From Sanderia malayensis (lineage: Eukaryota; Cnidaria; Scyphozoa; Semaeostomeae; Pelagiidae): DNA of 64,000 nt. The DNA lies in contig RQOL01000466.1 of the NCBI GenBank assembly GCA_013076295.1, positions 3,453,080 to 3,517,079 on the forward strand, in the 5' to 3' direction. The notes beneath the pieces were generated by a model. The model was not told the DNA's origin, searched no databases, and saw nothing but the letters and a program-made list of their open reading frames with translations. Shown here piece by piece: positions 1 to 12,600 of the stretch (position 1 is the first letter of the stretch; each line of letters begins with the position of its first letter). Position numbers and translations under genes: made by a program.

Positions 1-830
1 GTACAAAAAATTGTACAAAAGTTTTAGGACGAAAGCTATTTTGACAAAACGAAATAAGAAATTTATTCAAAAAAATGTACCCATTTTTCTCGATTTTTTC
101 CTTCATCATACGTTCCCGCACAGAATAATAAATATCTGGTTTGTATTGCATCAATACTTGGAACCCCAAACCTGAATCTAGGCACTTTACCTGTTCTCCA
201 AACCAGTGACTTACTATAGTGGTCCACAATTGAGGTCAAAGTTCAAAAATCCAAGATGAGAAGTTTAGTGAAATTTGGTATTTAAGTAGTATTAGACCAA
301 TTTTAGCCTTCTGATCATTTTGAGACAAGTTTCAGCTCTCTAGGACAATCGGTTCAAAAGTTGGTCCCGACGGGTGGCTGCAACAAGTGAATTACTTTAT
401 CTAAACTCCATGAACGCTAAAATTCCCAAAATGACATTTTGAAATAGACCGAAAAAGAACTCACAAGGAGTCGAGTTATTCTAAATATGTCCTACTGATC
501 ACTTTGAAACAATTTCCAGCTCCCTAGGAGGAATGGTTCAAGTTTTGGTGGACCAATATGGCTTAAAGTGTACGAAACGATAAAGGGAATAAGGGTGTCT
601 AAACTTTGATAACATATATTTGCGGATCGTGAAAAAAATTGCACGTAATAATGTAGTATATAAGTTTTATAATAAATGGAAAAATAGGCTCAAGAATACA
701 AACTCTGAAATCGATTGAAAATGACTCAAAGATAGTCAAGTTTTGTTAAATAGTCTTTTGATCATTTGGAGACATTTCCAAGCCGTCTAGGACAAATGGC
801 TCAAAAATTAGATTAGTCTACTTGCACAAT
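1..830. repeat. Diverged copies of the window-end satellite family
   Basis: No gene seen. Three loosely spaced blocks (about 280-365, 470-560 and 735-810) share the same core: a 'ctgatca..ttgagac' stretch, then 'cagctctctaggac' and 'ggttcaaaagttgg'. The block at 470-560 aligns almost base for base with 61770-61870, including 'acaaggagtcga', 'tcctactgatcac' and 'aatggttcaa'. They look like old, scattered monomers of the repeat that forms a regular array at the right end of the window. Confidence 0.7.
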
Positions 831-929
831 TATGGCTGACACGCAACGCAAGGTTATTGGTGTACCATCAGCTAAAAACCTTTTACCTGTTGATAACTCT
901 TTCAAACCATTATGCAACAATCAAGTCAT

Positions 930-1300
930 GGCTGGGTTATTCTTTTGTCTAGTGAAACCATTGTGAACGTTTTGCCCTCATAACAAAAAAACTTACCATT
1001 ACACACCGATGAACAGCCAAACCCAAGTTCAAAGCAAGAGAAGAATGTTTTGAGTCAGCCATTCTGTAATGCTACATAGGATTTAATTTGGCAAGCTAAC
1101 TCGCCCCTGCGGAGGCTACTGCACAGGGGACACATGACTTGAGATGTTTTGTAAAATGGGGTGGGGTGTTGCATAAATTTTTCATAATGTGTCTGGCGAA
1201 AACCACTGTAAAAGTTGTGCGCTCATAACAAAAAGGTCCCACCAACCGATCAACCACAATCCCAGATTCAAAACAATTGCATTGAATTGGCAATGAAATC
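930..1300. repeat. Degenerate tandem duplication, about 245 bp period
   Basis: The segment around 938-1045 recurs in degraded form around 1187-1290. Shared parts are 'gtctagtgaaacca..tgt' / 'gtctggcgaaaaccactgt', 'ctcataacaaaaa' and 'accgatgaacagcc' / 'accgatcaaccac'. No coding function is apparent; the short minus-strand ORF here is an accident of the duplicate. Confidence 0.5.
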
Positions 1301-1473
1301 CCAACATTGATGCATTCCTTGAAACGTCGTTAAGCGCATTGCATGTGCGCTGTTTTATGATTTAATAATACATTTCACAGAGTGGAAGGAAACAGTTGGC
1401 ACTTTGTTTTATATCGCCTAGATTCTAAAAGTGGCAAGAATAAGACATCCTAACTGGCCTGTTAGATACAATA

Positions 1474-4443
1474 ATGCCGTGGAAAATATTTCAGAAACTT
1501 TGCTCTTCAAAATCCACAAGAGATGACAGAGGTCTTCGCTTGCCTTTCATGCAAAAACTATTCTACGGTGTTGGTCATGTTTTCAACGATTTGTGTGCCA
1601 ACTGTTGGTTCAGTTATTTGCTGTTGTACATGACCAAAGTTGTTTCACTTTCCAATGCAAGTGCCGGCCTTGTATTATTAATTGGGCAAGTCTCAGATGC
1701 AATATTCACGCCTTTCATTGGCTATGGTTGTGACAAGACCAATGTGAAATGCTACGGAAGACGAAAACTCTGGCATTTGATAGGCACATTTTGTGTTCTG
1801 TTGTCCTTTCCTTTCATCTTCAACCTGTGCATGAATTGTGAGAATGCATCGACCACGATTCTGCTTGTTTATTATTCTGGATTTGTCATCGTTTTCGTAT
1901 TTGGATGGGCATCTGTGCAGATATCTCATCTTTCGCTCATACCTGAAATCGCCCGGAAAATCAGCGAAAAAGTTGAACTCAATGCGATTCGGTAAGTTTT
2001 GTCTATTCTTTATGCTTACCGTAAAATCTCTTCCATATATAATCATCAAATGTATATTGTTTATATATTTGATGATTTTTAGGTCGGGGCTAAGATCTGT
2101 TTGCGGAATATACGTTTTCGTGGTGACCTGGTTGCTTCTTGGATCTAATCCGGAAGAGAACGTAACTCGGAACGTTGCGCCGCAATTCATGGTATGTTAC
2201 TACATTGTCACCTGGTTATACCTGATTTCCAAAAAGAGGTTTTTTGAATGCGAAGTTCCTTGTGTACGAGGCTTGTTAAGTTAGCGATGAATGTAATGTG
2301 TGTTCTATATTCTTGTTGCAGCAATTGTCATTCATTGTTATTGGAACTGGGTTTGTGTTTTCATTGGTTTTTCATGTTGGAACGAAAGAACCACGAAACT
2401 GTGGCAAAGACAAGGAGATAACAGGTCTGCGATACATTGAGTCCCTGTATTTTATGAATCTTATCTTACAATAGAATCTCGTCTTGTGCCCAGTGAATAC
2501 CATTATCTCACTACTGGGATCTCTGAATTAATTTATGCGCTCTGACTGGTCTCTCATACTTTATGACTCTGTGTTTTCTTATACTTTTCTTATCTTACAT
2601 TGTTACACTGTTGTATTATACTCGGTTTTTTCTGCTTAGAAGATTCAACATCAATTGAGAATTCTTTGAAGGAAGCCGTTGTGAGCGTGAACAATAATGC
2701 ATTATCAGAAGACATCGTTGAATTAGAATCAAATAACGAACCAGTCAATCACAAACCAATCAATCATAAATCAGTCAATCATAAATCAGTCAATCGTGAA
2801 TTGACATCGAATCCGAGGTTTGGTGACAACGAGGCTGACAATAATTTTGCAGCTGTTGGCCGAACGGATGAAGTTGAAGAAGAAAAATGCAAAAATTGGA
2901 AAGAATGGTTCAAATCTTCTTTCTTTTACAGGGTAAGTCTGGATTAGGTTAGGCTTTTGTTGTTATTTAATTAGGGAAAGTGACGTTAAGCTATCAATGT
3001 ACTTATTTGGTTTTGTTTCACTTTCAGATGGCTGTCGTTTACATGTGTACTCGATTAACATTGAATGTTTCTCAAGCTTACTTTGTTTTATATCTGACAG
3101 AAACGATGCATTTCGAAAAGGTGAGTAAACTTACCCTTGATTTGGAAACAAACATAGTGTTTTTCTCTATTTCTTAGATTGAGTAAAGATGGCTTCTTTT
3201 GTTTATTATTTTGTTTATTTGTTTATTGCATCGCATCATTTTTTTGTTTATTCAGGAAGCTATTGCCTACTTTCCACTTCTTGTTCTTGTCTGTGGAGTC
3301 TTCTCAAGCATTTTAGTTAAACCTCTCACAAAAAGAATCGGTTCCAAGGTATAACTATACATTACAAACTGTAATCTTTTATCTAAACCAATTTATGAAA
3401 ATAAGATTCTTTAGCTACCTGTGATTACATGATCTTATTTGTTTGTACCCTGATTAATCAATAAACACTAACTCAATCGATAAAAGTGTTCCTCAGGAGT
3501 ATCATGTAAATCCCATAATTTATAAATTAAACTCTTTTTTTTAGTTCACGTTTATAATTGGCTGTTTGTGCGCACTGACGTCATTTGTTTGGCTATTCTT
3601 GGTGACCAGAGATGCTCGTAAGTCTGTTTATGTTGCTGCAATACTCATGGGCAGCGGATGTTCCATAATGCTAATTACGTCACTTGCTATGACTGCTGAT
3701 CTAATTGGCTCGCACAAAGTAAGATATTTTTAAATTCCTTTTCAATTTACGTGATTTAAATATCAAGATATTCAGTCATGTTGGCTTTAGAAGGAACTTT
3801 TATGTCATCAAAGATCTTTGTTGTTCGTTTACTTTACCAGCTCTCTGCACAGATCTACTATCAAGTTATTCTTCATATTGTGAATTATATTATTGAATAT
3901 TCATTATAACGTATGTTTATTGCAGGGCTCTGGCGCATTTGTCTACTCAGCCATGAGCTTTACTGATAAGCTTTCGTCTGGTATCGTAATCTATGTCATT
4001 CAACAACTGAAACCTAGCGAAGACTCGTAGGTTTTATTAACCATGTTTCATTCGCATGCTAATTTTTTAATATTCAGCTGTTTCAATTTGTATTTTGCAT
4101 ACTCATGCGTATAAATCTGATTGGTTTGTTTTCGTTTCCCCAGTGGAACATTTACAAGGTACGTGCAAAGTATTGTCACTGGCGTCTCATGCATTCTGGT
4201 TTTGGCTTACGTTGCCATCTTCTTTCCTTCTGATTATTCAAAAAAACCAAAAAGTGAGTCAAAAATTCAATTTTATATCCCAAATTACAACTTTTTTTAT
4301 AAAAAAAGGATGCTGTCCCATTTTTGTGCATATTCATAAACTGAATTAATCATTATTTATAATGATTTACAGATTGCCCTGCTTATGATGGAGGAAAAAT
4401 ATTGGTTAATGAAGCAAACCATAACAAAGCCCTGGAAATTTGA
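1474..4443 (+). CDS. MFS transporter, MFSD12-like (10 exons)
   Basis: Predicted polytopic membrane transporter of about 554 aa, of the glycoside-pentoside-hexuronide-like MFS group that includes MFSD12 (a lysosome/melanosome cysteine importer in vertebrates). Exons: 1474-1991, 2083-2191, 2322-2424, 2640-2932, 3028-3120, 3256-3348, 3545-3718, 3926-4026, 4144-4253, 4373-4443; all junctions are GT-AG and phase-consistent. Family signs: 'GVGHVFNDLCANCWFSYLL' near the N terminus, 'GQVSDAIFTPFIGYGCDKT' (MFS signature loop), 'SLIPEIA..ELNAIRSG', and 'MTADLIG..GAFVYSAMSFTDK' in the C-terminal half. Exon 4 encodes a hydrophilic central loop of about 95 aa holding a small tandem repeat (NHKP/NHKS/NHKS). 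The start is the first Met before the conserved transmembrane region. Substrate cannot be told from sequence. Confidence 0.88.
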
Positions 4444-4977
4444 CTTTTGGTGCCAACTGCGCTCATGACATCCTGACAAAGTTGTAATACTGCGTATTCC
4501 CCGCGCCTGCGCTGTTATGCTTGCGTTTCCATAACGTTGGCACAAGTTTATATTCACACTACATTCAGCTTATTTGTTAGTCATTTGTATGACCTAGATT
4601 TTATCCGTTTAAGCTTATATTCAACATAACATTTCCATTTGCATCTTTCCTGTTATTCTTAATTTTGATTGGATAGTCTGCTAAATTAGTCATCGTAAGT
4701 CTGTATTTAAAACCATATGCTTATGTTTGTAAAAGTTAGTTAGAGTTATATATACTTGTTTCTTGAGAAAGGCCAAGGTCGGTTTGCTGTGACAGTTCAA
4801 AATTCGTTCAAAATATTTTATCGAATTATAAATGATTTTGGTCCATTTGGGGTCGCTGCATAGGCTAATAATCGGGGTCTTCTGATCAATTTGAGGCGAT
4901 TCTCAGCCTTCCAGGACAGAGCTATATTGAACAAAAATTAAAAACATGTATATAGGCACTTTAAGAGCACTGACCTT
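4444..4977. other. Intergenic, with one satellite-like fragment
   Basis: No gene found. Around 4850-4925 there is another diverged fragment of the satellite family ('ggggtc..ttctgatcaatttgaggcgattctcagccttcc'). No clear AATAAA follows the transporter stop. Confidence 0.4.
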
Positions 4978-5333
4978 CAGGGCATTTTTTAACATTGTAA
5001 CTACTGGGCCACTGGCCCAGTGGGCCCCTTTCCCGGCCCACTAAAAAAGCAAAATTTAGGGCTTTCGGCCCACTAGTTTCGGCCCTTTTCACGAATGATT
5101 TTTTCAAAATGTAAATAGTGAAAAATTAGTCATTCAGTCAGTCATATTGTGCCACTTGTTGAGCACAGAAAAAAAGGCCCTTTGCATATCCTCTTTGCTG
5201 TTCTCTGGGTTATATACTCATTGTCGTAGCTTTGGTGGCTTTAGGGGTCAGGGGGTCAAGGGACCTGGTCGCGAAGGAGTGGGCCCTCGTACGGACTTGG
5301 CCCACCAGTCAAATTTCCTTAAAAAATGCCCTG
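4978..5333. mobile_element. Non-autonomous hAT-type MITE with 8-bp TSD
   Basis: The ends are perfect inverted repeats: CAGGGCATTTTTTAA at the left and TTAAAAAATGCCCTG at the right. They are flanked by an identical 8-bp duplication CTGACCTT (4970-4977 and 5334-5341). CAGGG termini and an 8-bp target duplication are the hallmark of hAT elements. The 356-bp interior has no transposase reading frame, but is rich in GGCCC/GGGCC palindromic stretches (for example 5013-5050). It is a deletion derivative mobilised in trans. Confidence 0.88.
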
Positions 5334-5341
5334 CTGACCTT

Positions 5342-7337
5342 TCATAAAAGAATTGATTGTTCTGGTTGAAACAGCAGTAGAAAGAAGTCATGATATTTCA
5401 TCAGCTAGGCCGTCATTGTTTTGTAAGAAAATCCTGCAAAATAAATGCACAAAGCGAGATTCATAAAAACTTTAGCTCAATAAACTCATAATGCCATAAA
5501 GCTCAATTTTGGGTGGTGAAAACCGGGGCAAATCTCACCCTGTTTAGTTTGTGCTTTGTGCGAAGGGAGTCAGAGCTGCTAAACTCGACTTACCAAAAGC
5601 ATTTTTGTCGTAAGTTTACAATCTTCTGAGCTCCGAAGGTGAACTGAGTTGAAACAACTGCTTGCTTAAGTCAATCATGGTTAGTTCTATACCTGCTTGT
5701 TAATTCTCAATGCAAAATCACCAAGAATGCAACAGAAGAAAATAACAAAGAAAACAATCGAAATTGTGTTTGCATCTTCATAATTAATTCTCAAAGTTTT
5801 ATTTGTGAACAGATTGGCACATGCGTTAAAGTGATTCAGGATAAGTCTCAAGAGATTTATGACACGCTTTTATACACACTTTAATCGTACTTCAAGAAAA
5901 CTAAAATCACAGTAATGCTACATATTTGTTGGAATGAAAAACAATGACATACATTGCCATATTCATGCTTCTGCCAGAGAATTTTGCCGTCTAGTGCAGA
6001 TATAGTATCACTCTGGACCTGGAGTGTGAAGCCTTCTTTTGAAAGCCATTGAAAGCGCCAAGCCAACACATTTCCCTTTAAAACCAGCAACATAATTTTG
6101 TGAAGATCTGGAAAGAAAATGTCACCATTAGCACCTTATGTTGTTGTACGACTTAAGCCCGGCGCTAGGACATCTGGAGCAGATCTTAGTAAATTATCAG
6201 CTATCATAGAAAACATGTAACTATTTCTGGAGCTATTACTTCGATAACTATTTCTTCGATAGTCCAAGGTATTCTAACAACAACATAAAACATGCAAAGA
6301 TAAGTTACCATTTTCTCTATTGTAATAATTATATCATTCACCCCAGAATACTCATACACAGATATATACTGGTAAAACCCAGGTTAAAACTGGAGCCAAT
6401 TATATTCTTGGGGGAATTACTCGAGAAAAAGCAGCGCTTCATGGTGGTGGCCAAATTTTCACGTCAGCTGAGGGTAATTAAGAACTGTAACGTGACAATT
6501 AAAGGTGACGAATATCAATGAAAAGAAAGAAAAGGAATGTTAATAATTTATGCTAGATTGAATTTAACTCGAACGCATAGCTTATTTGTAATGAGTATGT
6601 CAATCAAGAAATATTCAAATTCACACCCAATGTAACACATGTTGTGAAACATGCGAAAATATGATCAATGTAATTGCAAAGCACGTAATACTAACATGAA
6701 GGTGTCACGGTGTTGCATGGCATTGTCCATTGCACCTGATATGGCATTGCACCTGATATGGTGGAGCATTTACAGGCCACGACAAGTGTCGAACAACCAC
6801 TGCCTGTTTTCATGGTTCCGAGATTCAGCACGTTGTTTTCATCGAAATTGTATATCGAATCAGATACCTGTCATTGGATTGATAATTCTTGTTGGGAAAT
6901 AATGCACCGAAAAACTGATGTTTTCTAAAGCTTTTGAAAAGCATATCGGGCCGAAATGAAAATCAAAATAATGGTACACAAGATGGCTTTATCTATCATC
7001 ATTATCATCACAGCCAGATAGTTAATCATACACTCAGGCCGACGGCGAATACGCATTAATTTGAGAGGATTGTTGCATAATCTGGTATATTCTAAAGATC
7101 CCCAAAGCGTAAAATGTCATAACAGGTGTCGATACAAAAAATTAACGAGAAAAGCAAAGAGGCAAAACAAGAGTACAAGTAATTTTTAGAAATATTTGTG
7201 TATGTATTTCTATAGACGTTGAGTGGCTTAGTCAATTTAAATCCAAGTAATACCGCATTGTCAAGACATGAAAATAGCACGACGCAAGTCTTCGTGTATA
7301 TGCAATTAGCGAAGCAGATCATCTATAATACACGACG
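5342..7337. other. Intergenic region, no gene recognised
   Basis: AT-rich. Short open frames on both strands (for example minus 5881-6093 and plus 6651-6902) lack splice context, family resemblance or coding bias. It lies upstream of the K+ channel and may hold its promoter; I see no definable site. Confidence 0.35.
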
Positions 7338-8579
7338 ATGTTGCTAAGAAATTTCGCTATTTGGATAGTGATCCTGTATTCAGGTGGCTTTATTTTCATG
7401 TACCTTGAAGCGGAGGAGGCTGCAAAATCGCTATCTCCAAGCAAAGAACTTCTGTTGCTGAAAGAGGAGATAAGAAAGAGACTCAACAACACAACAAGTT
7501 CAACTACGGCAGCAGATGTAAATGCTATGTTTATGAATCTAGAAAAAGCAATGAAGCAAAACGGTGCGAAGGAGCCCTACCGTTGGGACTATTATGAATC
7601 GTGTTTCTTCGTTGGTTCGCTAATAACAACAATTGGTAAGCAATTGCTGTTTTCATGATTAAATGCTCTGCACTGTGATAAATTTAGGCGCTTTGCTGCA
7701 AAAATCATTGGCGCCATAATCATAATGCGTAGAGTTCCATTCTTTGTTTAACAAACAATACATACTTACCTATGCATTGCAGGTTATGGAAACATTGCAC
7801 CGACAACATACGGAGGACAGGTTTTTACGATGTTCTTCAGTTTGATTGGCATACCATTGACAATGCTTGTCCTGCGCAACCTGACTACGAAAATAACAAA
7901 CACAGTCGCAAAGATCGTCACATATTCTTTCAAATTGATCGAGGATTCAAAACGTAGGGTAAACCACACAGGCGTTGTCGATGTTGAGAACAACACGCCT
8001 CGCCAAAGCATAATCGGCCTAAGACTAATGCGACGCTTACCTGGAAAGAATGCGCGAGCTGCCGATACTGGCAACAACGTGACACAAAAACAAATCCACA
8101 ACAAGGACACGTTTTCCCGCTCGGACAAGAAAGTAAAAGTCGCATGCATTATCTTGCTGACACTTGTTGTCATTTCGTTCATTTTCATAGCCGCAATGAT
8201 CAGAACGGCTTCGGAGGGTTGGAGCTTTGTAACGAGTGTCTATTTCTGGTTCGTCACAATTACAACTGTCGGCTTCGGCGACTACCTACCATACGACGGT
8301 CGTAAACCCAACAGTCTCATCAAGACAATTATATATTACATGGGTGCGTTTTACTTGTTAATCGGTCTCGCATTGATAGCGAGTCTCATAACGTCCATAT
8401 CATTGCTGCTAGAGGGTAGATTGCCGGCAGTTGCTGCATTAGATAAAGACGATGAAGCAGATCACATTGAAGACTCGATACAGCCTGTGACGTCAGTAAT
8501 ATCAGCAATAAACCGGGATTGCAACATTGCAGCAGAGCGGAGGAGCCCACTCACGCCGAATCTATCATGTCGAGTCTAA
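7338..8579 (+). CDS. Two-pore-domain K+ channel (K2P/KCNK family)
   Basis: Predicted background K+ channel subunit of 364 aa in the plasma membrane; two subunits make one pore. Exons 7338-7635 and 7783-8579. M1 starts at residue 4, so there is almost no cytoplasmic N-terminus. An extracellular cap with likely coiled coil follows (about 25-80). P1 has filter TTIGYGNIAP near residues 97-106, then M2. A basic cytoplasmic M2-M3 loop of about 85 aa follows, then M3 ('ACIILLTLVVISFIFIAAM'), P2 with TTVGFGDYLP, M4 and a short tail. The intron splits the first glycine codon of GYG in phase 1, a position I recall as common in K2P genes. AATAAA at 8824-8829 is the likely polyadenylation signal. The subfamily is not resolved. 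Confidence 0.93.
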
Positions 8580-9633
8580 AGATCTTCTAAATGTTTCAAA
8601 TGCGAGCAAGTACCAACTTCACGCAAAACAAAATGTAAGGCCAGGAAAACGCAATGAACACAATTGTCAAGTGAAGAGCAAAATGAATATTACCTTGTTA
8701 TAATTTGGTTTGGAGCAAACTAAATAATTATCAATATTGCTTCTGCGACAAATGAGAAAATTATAAATATGGTTAGTAAAAGTAGAGGTTAAAATTAAGA
8801 TCATAAACAGTGTCTCGTCGGACAATAAATACGAAAAAATTAATTGAATTTACTATTAACAAATGCAAAATTTGCAGTGTAACCTGATGATAACCATTTA
8901 AATTATGCTGAATACAAATGAACGTTGCTTTGGAAAATATTCATAGACTAAAGCCTTCATAGATGTTTTAATAAGCCGGACCACCCTAAATTCAACAAAA
9001 GCAAAAAAGAAGCTCCTCAGCTTCAAGCTCCAAATTATAAGCTCCCCAGCTTCAATAACCCCCAAAATTCAGGGTGACAGCAGTGGGGAGGTGCATTTTT
9101 AAAAATGGTGCAAATCTGGAAAGACATACATACCCAGAGACCCTCAACGACTATATGGAAACCAGGTATTATTCTTAAAAATAGCCATTAAATGATCAAT
9201 AGACCAGATACGATCAATAAATTAGTGGTACATTTATGAATAGCTTACTGATGTTGTTGTTACTGCAAGGTGCAGGCAGAGCTTGATATTTTACCATCGC
9301 CTTTGCTTTTCGCTTTTTCGGTGATTTTGATTACATCAGCAGCCGCTTTGAATCTCATCAGGTCTGTCTTATCAGACCCGTTCACTACCTCATTAACATC
9401 CGTAACCTACAAACGCAATTGCAACAATGATCATGCTCACATAATACTTTGCATTGCACTTACAACACACAAAACAGTAGAATAAACGGGTAACAGTGGG
9501 GTAACACGTAACGGGTAACAAGACAGTAAAATAAACGGGTAACAGAAGGCATTCCCACTTCACCAAGGATGTAAAAAGACATCTCTGGCCCACATCTATT
9601 GTTAGCTAACTATATAGCACTTCTCTGATATTT
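8580..9633. other. Intergenic between convergent channel and kinesin genes
   Basis: Contains the channel's 3' UTR to about 8850. A 'agctcctcagcttcaagctcc' / 'agctccccagcttc' near-duplicate lies at 9009-9056. A local 'aaacgggtaacag' duplication lies at 9483-9545. The plus ORF at 9270-9485 has no supporting context. The kinesin may have further 3' exons here, which I could not identify. Confidence 0.4.
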
Positions 9634-12600
9634 TTAATGCAACCCAATTATGATTCTAGTAGTTGAATTATCAAATTTATCAAGTTTCAACTGGACAGGT
9701 GTAGCAGCATTACATACCAATAATGTGGTTTGATTTGCTGCCTTCGCTTTGTCAATCAGTTCCCGCAGGCGTGCCTAGTAAAACAAGAACGTCAATAGCC
9801 TTGTCTATAAAAACACCATATAGTAAAAACCTGCACATAGAGCCTTCTTCCACTCTACATAGAAATGCAAACTCATACAATTACATACCATTTTAGCATT
9901 CAATCTTGAGTTTCGTTTCCGAACCGTGTTGATTTCACTTTGAATCTTATATCGTTCATCGTCATTTTTTCCCGAGCTCGTAATCACATTGGCTTTAGAA
10001 ATATTATCAGCATTCATGAGTTGCTTTGTACTCATTGCTTCCCTGTTATTGTTTGCATTTTCTGTATCGGATTGCTTGCCCCAGACCTCTATCACCAGCG
10101 GACTGGTCATGATGTATTCAATAAGCTACAAACAGATGATAGTCATTCTTACATCACATTTCTTTTATTATATCGACATGACAAAGTGGGACTCTCTCCT
10201 AACACTACATTCTCTTAAAAGTATTGCAGAAAAATTACAATTTGAATGGAATTAGCAAAAAATATGAGTATCAATTAGGGTATATTGCAAACATCTGATC
10301 CCTTTTTCAAGTACTTCATAATTAATTGTAGCTTCACTAATAAGGTATGACGTGTTTCGATCGTTAGATCAGATCATATCAGAATTGTGTTGCATCGAAG
10401 GGAAGGCATCTTAAATCGCAGATTAAAGCAGCACGGGAGGGGGAGGTAGTGGCGCAGATCTGCGAGTTAAACTCTGATTTGACAGTACAAATGCTATTCT
10501 TACCTGAGTTGTAACAGGCGCAAATGAGAAGAGTTTCTGGTGCTTGAAGTCAGGGTTGATTGTATGTTTCACTCTATCCGTGCAAGTATATTCCGTATCA
10601 AGGTATATTTTGTACTTGCAAAATGTCTCACCCTGCAATAACAACAACAACAACGGAAATGATTAGCTAACACACTTAACACTTTATGAGTGAAGAATTT
10701 TATAAAGTAGGGCTACCGAGAGAGCATATATCATATATACCCTTAAGCGTCTTTATCTCAACAATCGTATACCCTTAAGCGTCCTTTATCTCGACAATCG
10801 TATTAAATCAAGGACCCTTGATCAAGAAAATGACCCAGTCTGCGTTAACAGAAACTAGTAGCTCCAGTTACAATCATTCCAGGTATTACACCAGGCACTA
10901 CACTAGAGACAGTTAGACGCAAGTGATTGTATTACCTTTGAAAACTTCTGCGGAATACCTCTGGCACATGGAATTTTCATTTTAAAATTCAAGTCGCCAC
11001 CAATCTAATTAGAGGAGATAACGAATGAAAATTAATACAATATAAGAAGCAACAGATACCAATCTCACAATGGACGTCAACTCACAATTTCATGCGGATC
11101 CTCGACAAAATCATCATCATCCAAAGGCCTTCCATTGTTAGTGCATGGCTCTATTTCGACCTAATTGACAAAAATGTCAGGTTAAAATAAAATCATTGCG
11201 GGGAACAAGAACTGATAACAATGAATCAAGGGGAATGACCACCCTCCTCCACACAACTCTACAAACAGGGTGGCTTTCATTAGAAAATACCTTCTTTGCT
11301 ATAATTGACATCTCTCTATAGGTATAATACGGTGAAAACATGGATATAGTAAGCAGAGATCAAAAGTCTGATTTTGAGGTAATTGAATAAAAGTTTGATA
11401 TTATTCTTAGCCCACTCTTATCAAAACGTTTTGTGGTATAGCGAACCCAGCATCAGGTCTCTTCAGTGGCTCATTGATGTGAGACGGAAACTGTCGGGGT
11501 AATGGGTAGATAAAAGTACAGTTAAAAGCACCCAATAAACTCACTTGTAAATGCCCAAGCTCAACCCCTTTGTAGTCTGCAATGGCCAGGTTCTCCTCAA
11601 GCTCAATCTAAAGAAAATAAATACAAGAAACACGATGAAATACAAAGTACGTTCTCATAACAAGATGCAGCACAGGCGAAGTTATTACAGATTCATCGGG
11701 GTTCAACAACTGTATGATGGTGCAATGGTATTGTCATGAAATACAAAATAGAGACATTGTAGCTTGGAGAAACTTTGCAAAAGACTTTATTAACATACCT
11801 TATAGCCTAAACTAGATAGATAAACAAGAACTGTACCAATCATGACGTCAGCATCAGCAGGCTCCCAAAACGGATCTTTTTCCTTACAAAAACAAAATAC
11901 AAAATTCGATATCAGTGTCATAAACGATGCATATCGCACGGTGGGGGTATACATAAAGTAGACATATGCTACAAAGGAATTCTAACATTAGATACACCAA
12001 TAGAGAAGTATATTACGGGGGATAAGCAGTTAATAATTGAGATGGACTTTCTCAGCATCCATTTTTTGTGAAACCATTAAGTGGTACAATGTAACTGCGG
12101 AGGAGAGGGAAAAGAGAGCAGAAAGATGAATTTTTCACTCTTGCAGGCTCATAAATAATAGACGAGCTTTTCCCATTGATGCCGGAAAAGATTCTGTCCG
12201 GCGCTTGAAGCTCTCACTAAATTGTTTGATAAAAGGGGTGCGTTTGTATTGCAGGCCACAGGATCTGGCAAATCCGCAGTGATCAGCTGTTTCCCTTCTC
12301 CAAAGATATTTTTGATGAAGGAAAACAGCTGATCAACGCAAAAATGAAGAAATGTCTACAGACTTTCAGACACGTTTCAGACAGGTTTCTGTAATGGATT
12401 AAAAGCAACCTCATGAGTGAGCAGCGAAACAGGAAGACCTCATTGATTATTCATAGTCCTGCAAGAGTCAACAATCTATTTTGCTACTCTTTCTTTTGAC
12501 TTCTGACTTATACATACTTCACAAAACATAGACCTTGAGAAAGTCTATAATTGAGAGGAATATCAGACTAGCATAGCAGATTCAAAGTCAAATTGAACAT

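Noticed and set aside
1693..2190. Minus-strand ORF of 165 aa over the transporter
   Set aside because: Antisense shadow of MFS exons 1-2; it crosses their intron and has no resemblance to any family.
5881..6093. Minus ORF of 70 aa upstream of the K+ channel
   Set aside because: No splice context, no upstream or downstream exon in frame, no family likeness.
11414..11501. Possible extra kinesin exon ('[19 protein letters not shown]')
   Set aside because: Neighbouring exons already join in phase 0 with a family-like sequence (GHLQ|VEIEPC). The candidate's only donor (gtgggc) is poor and it inserts non-family residues.
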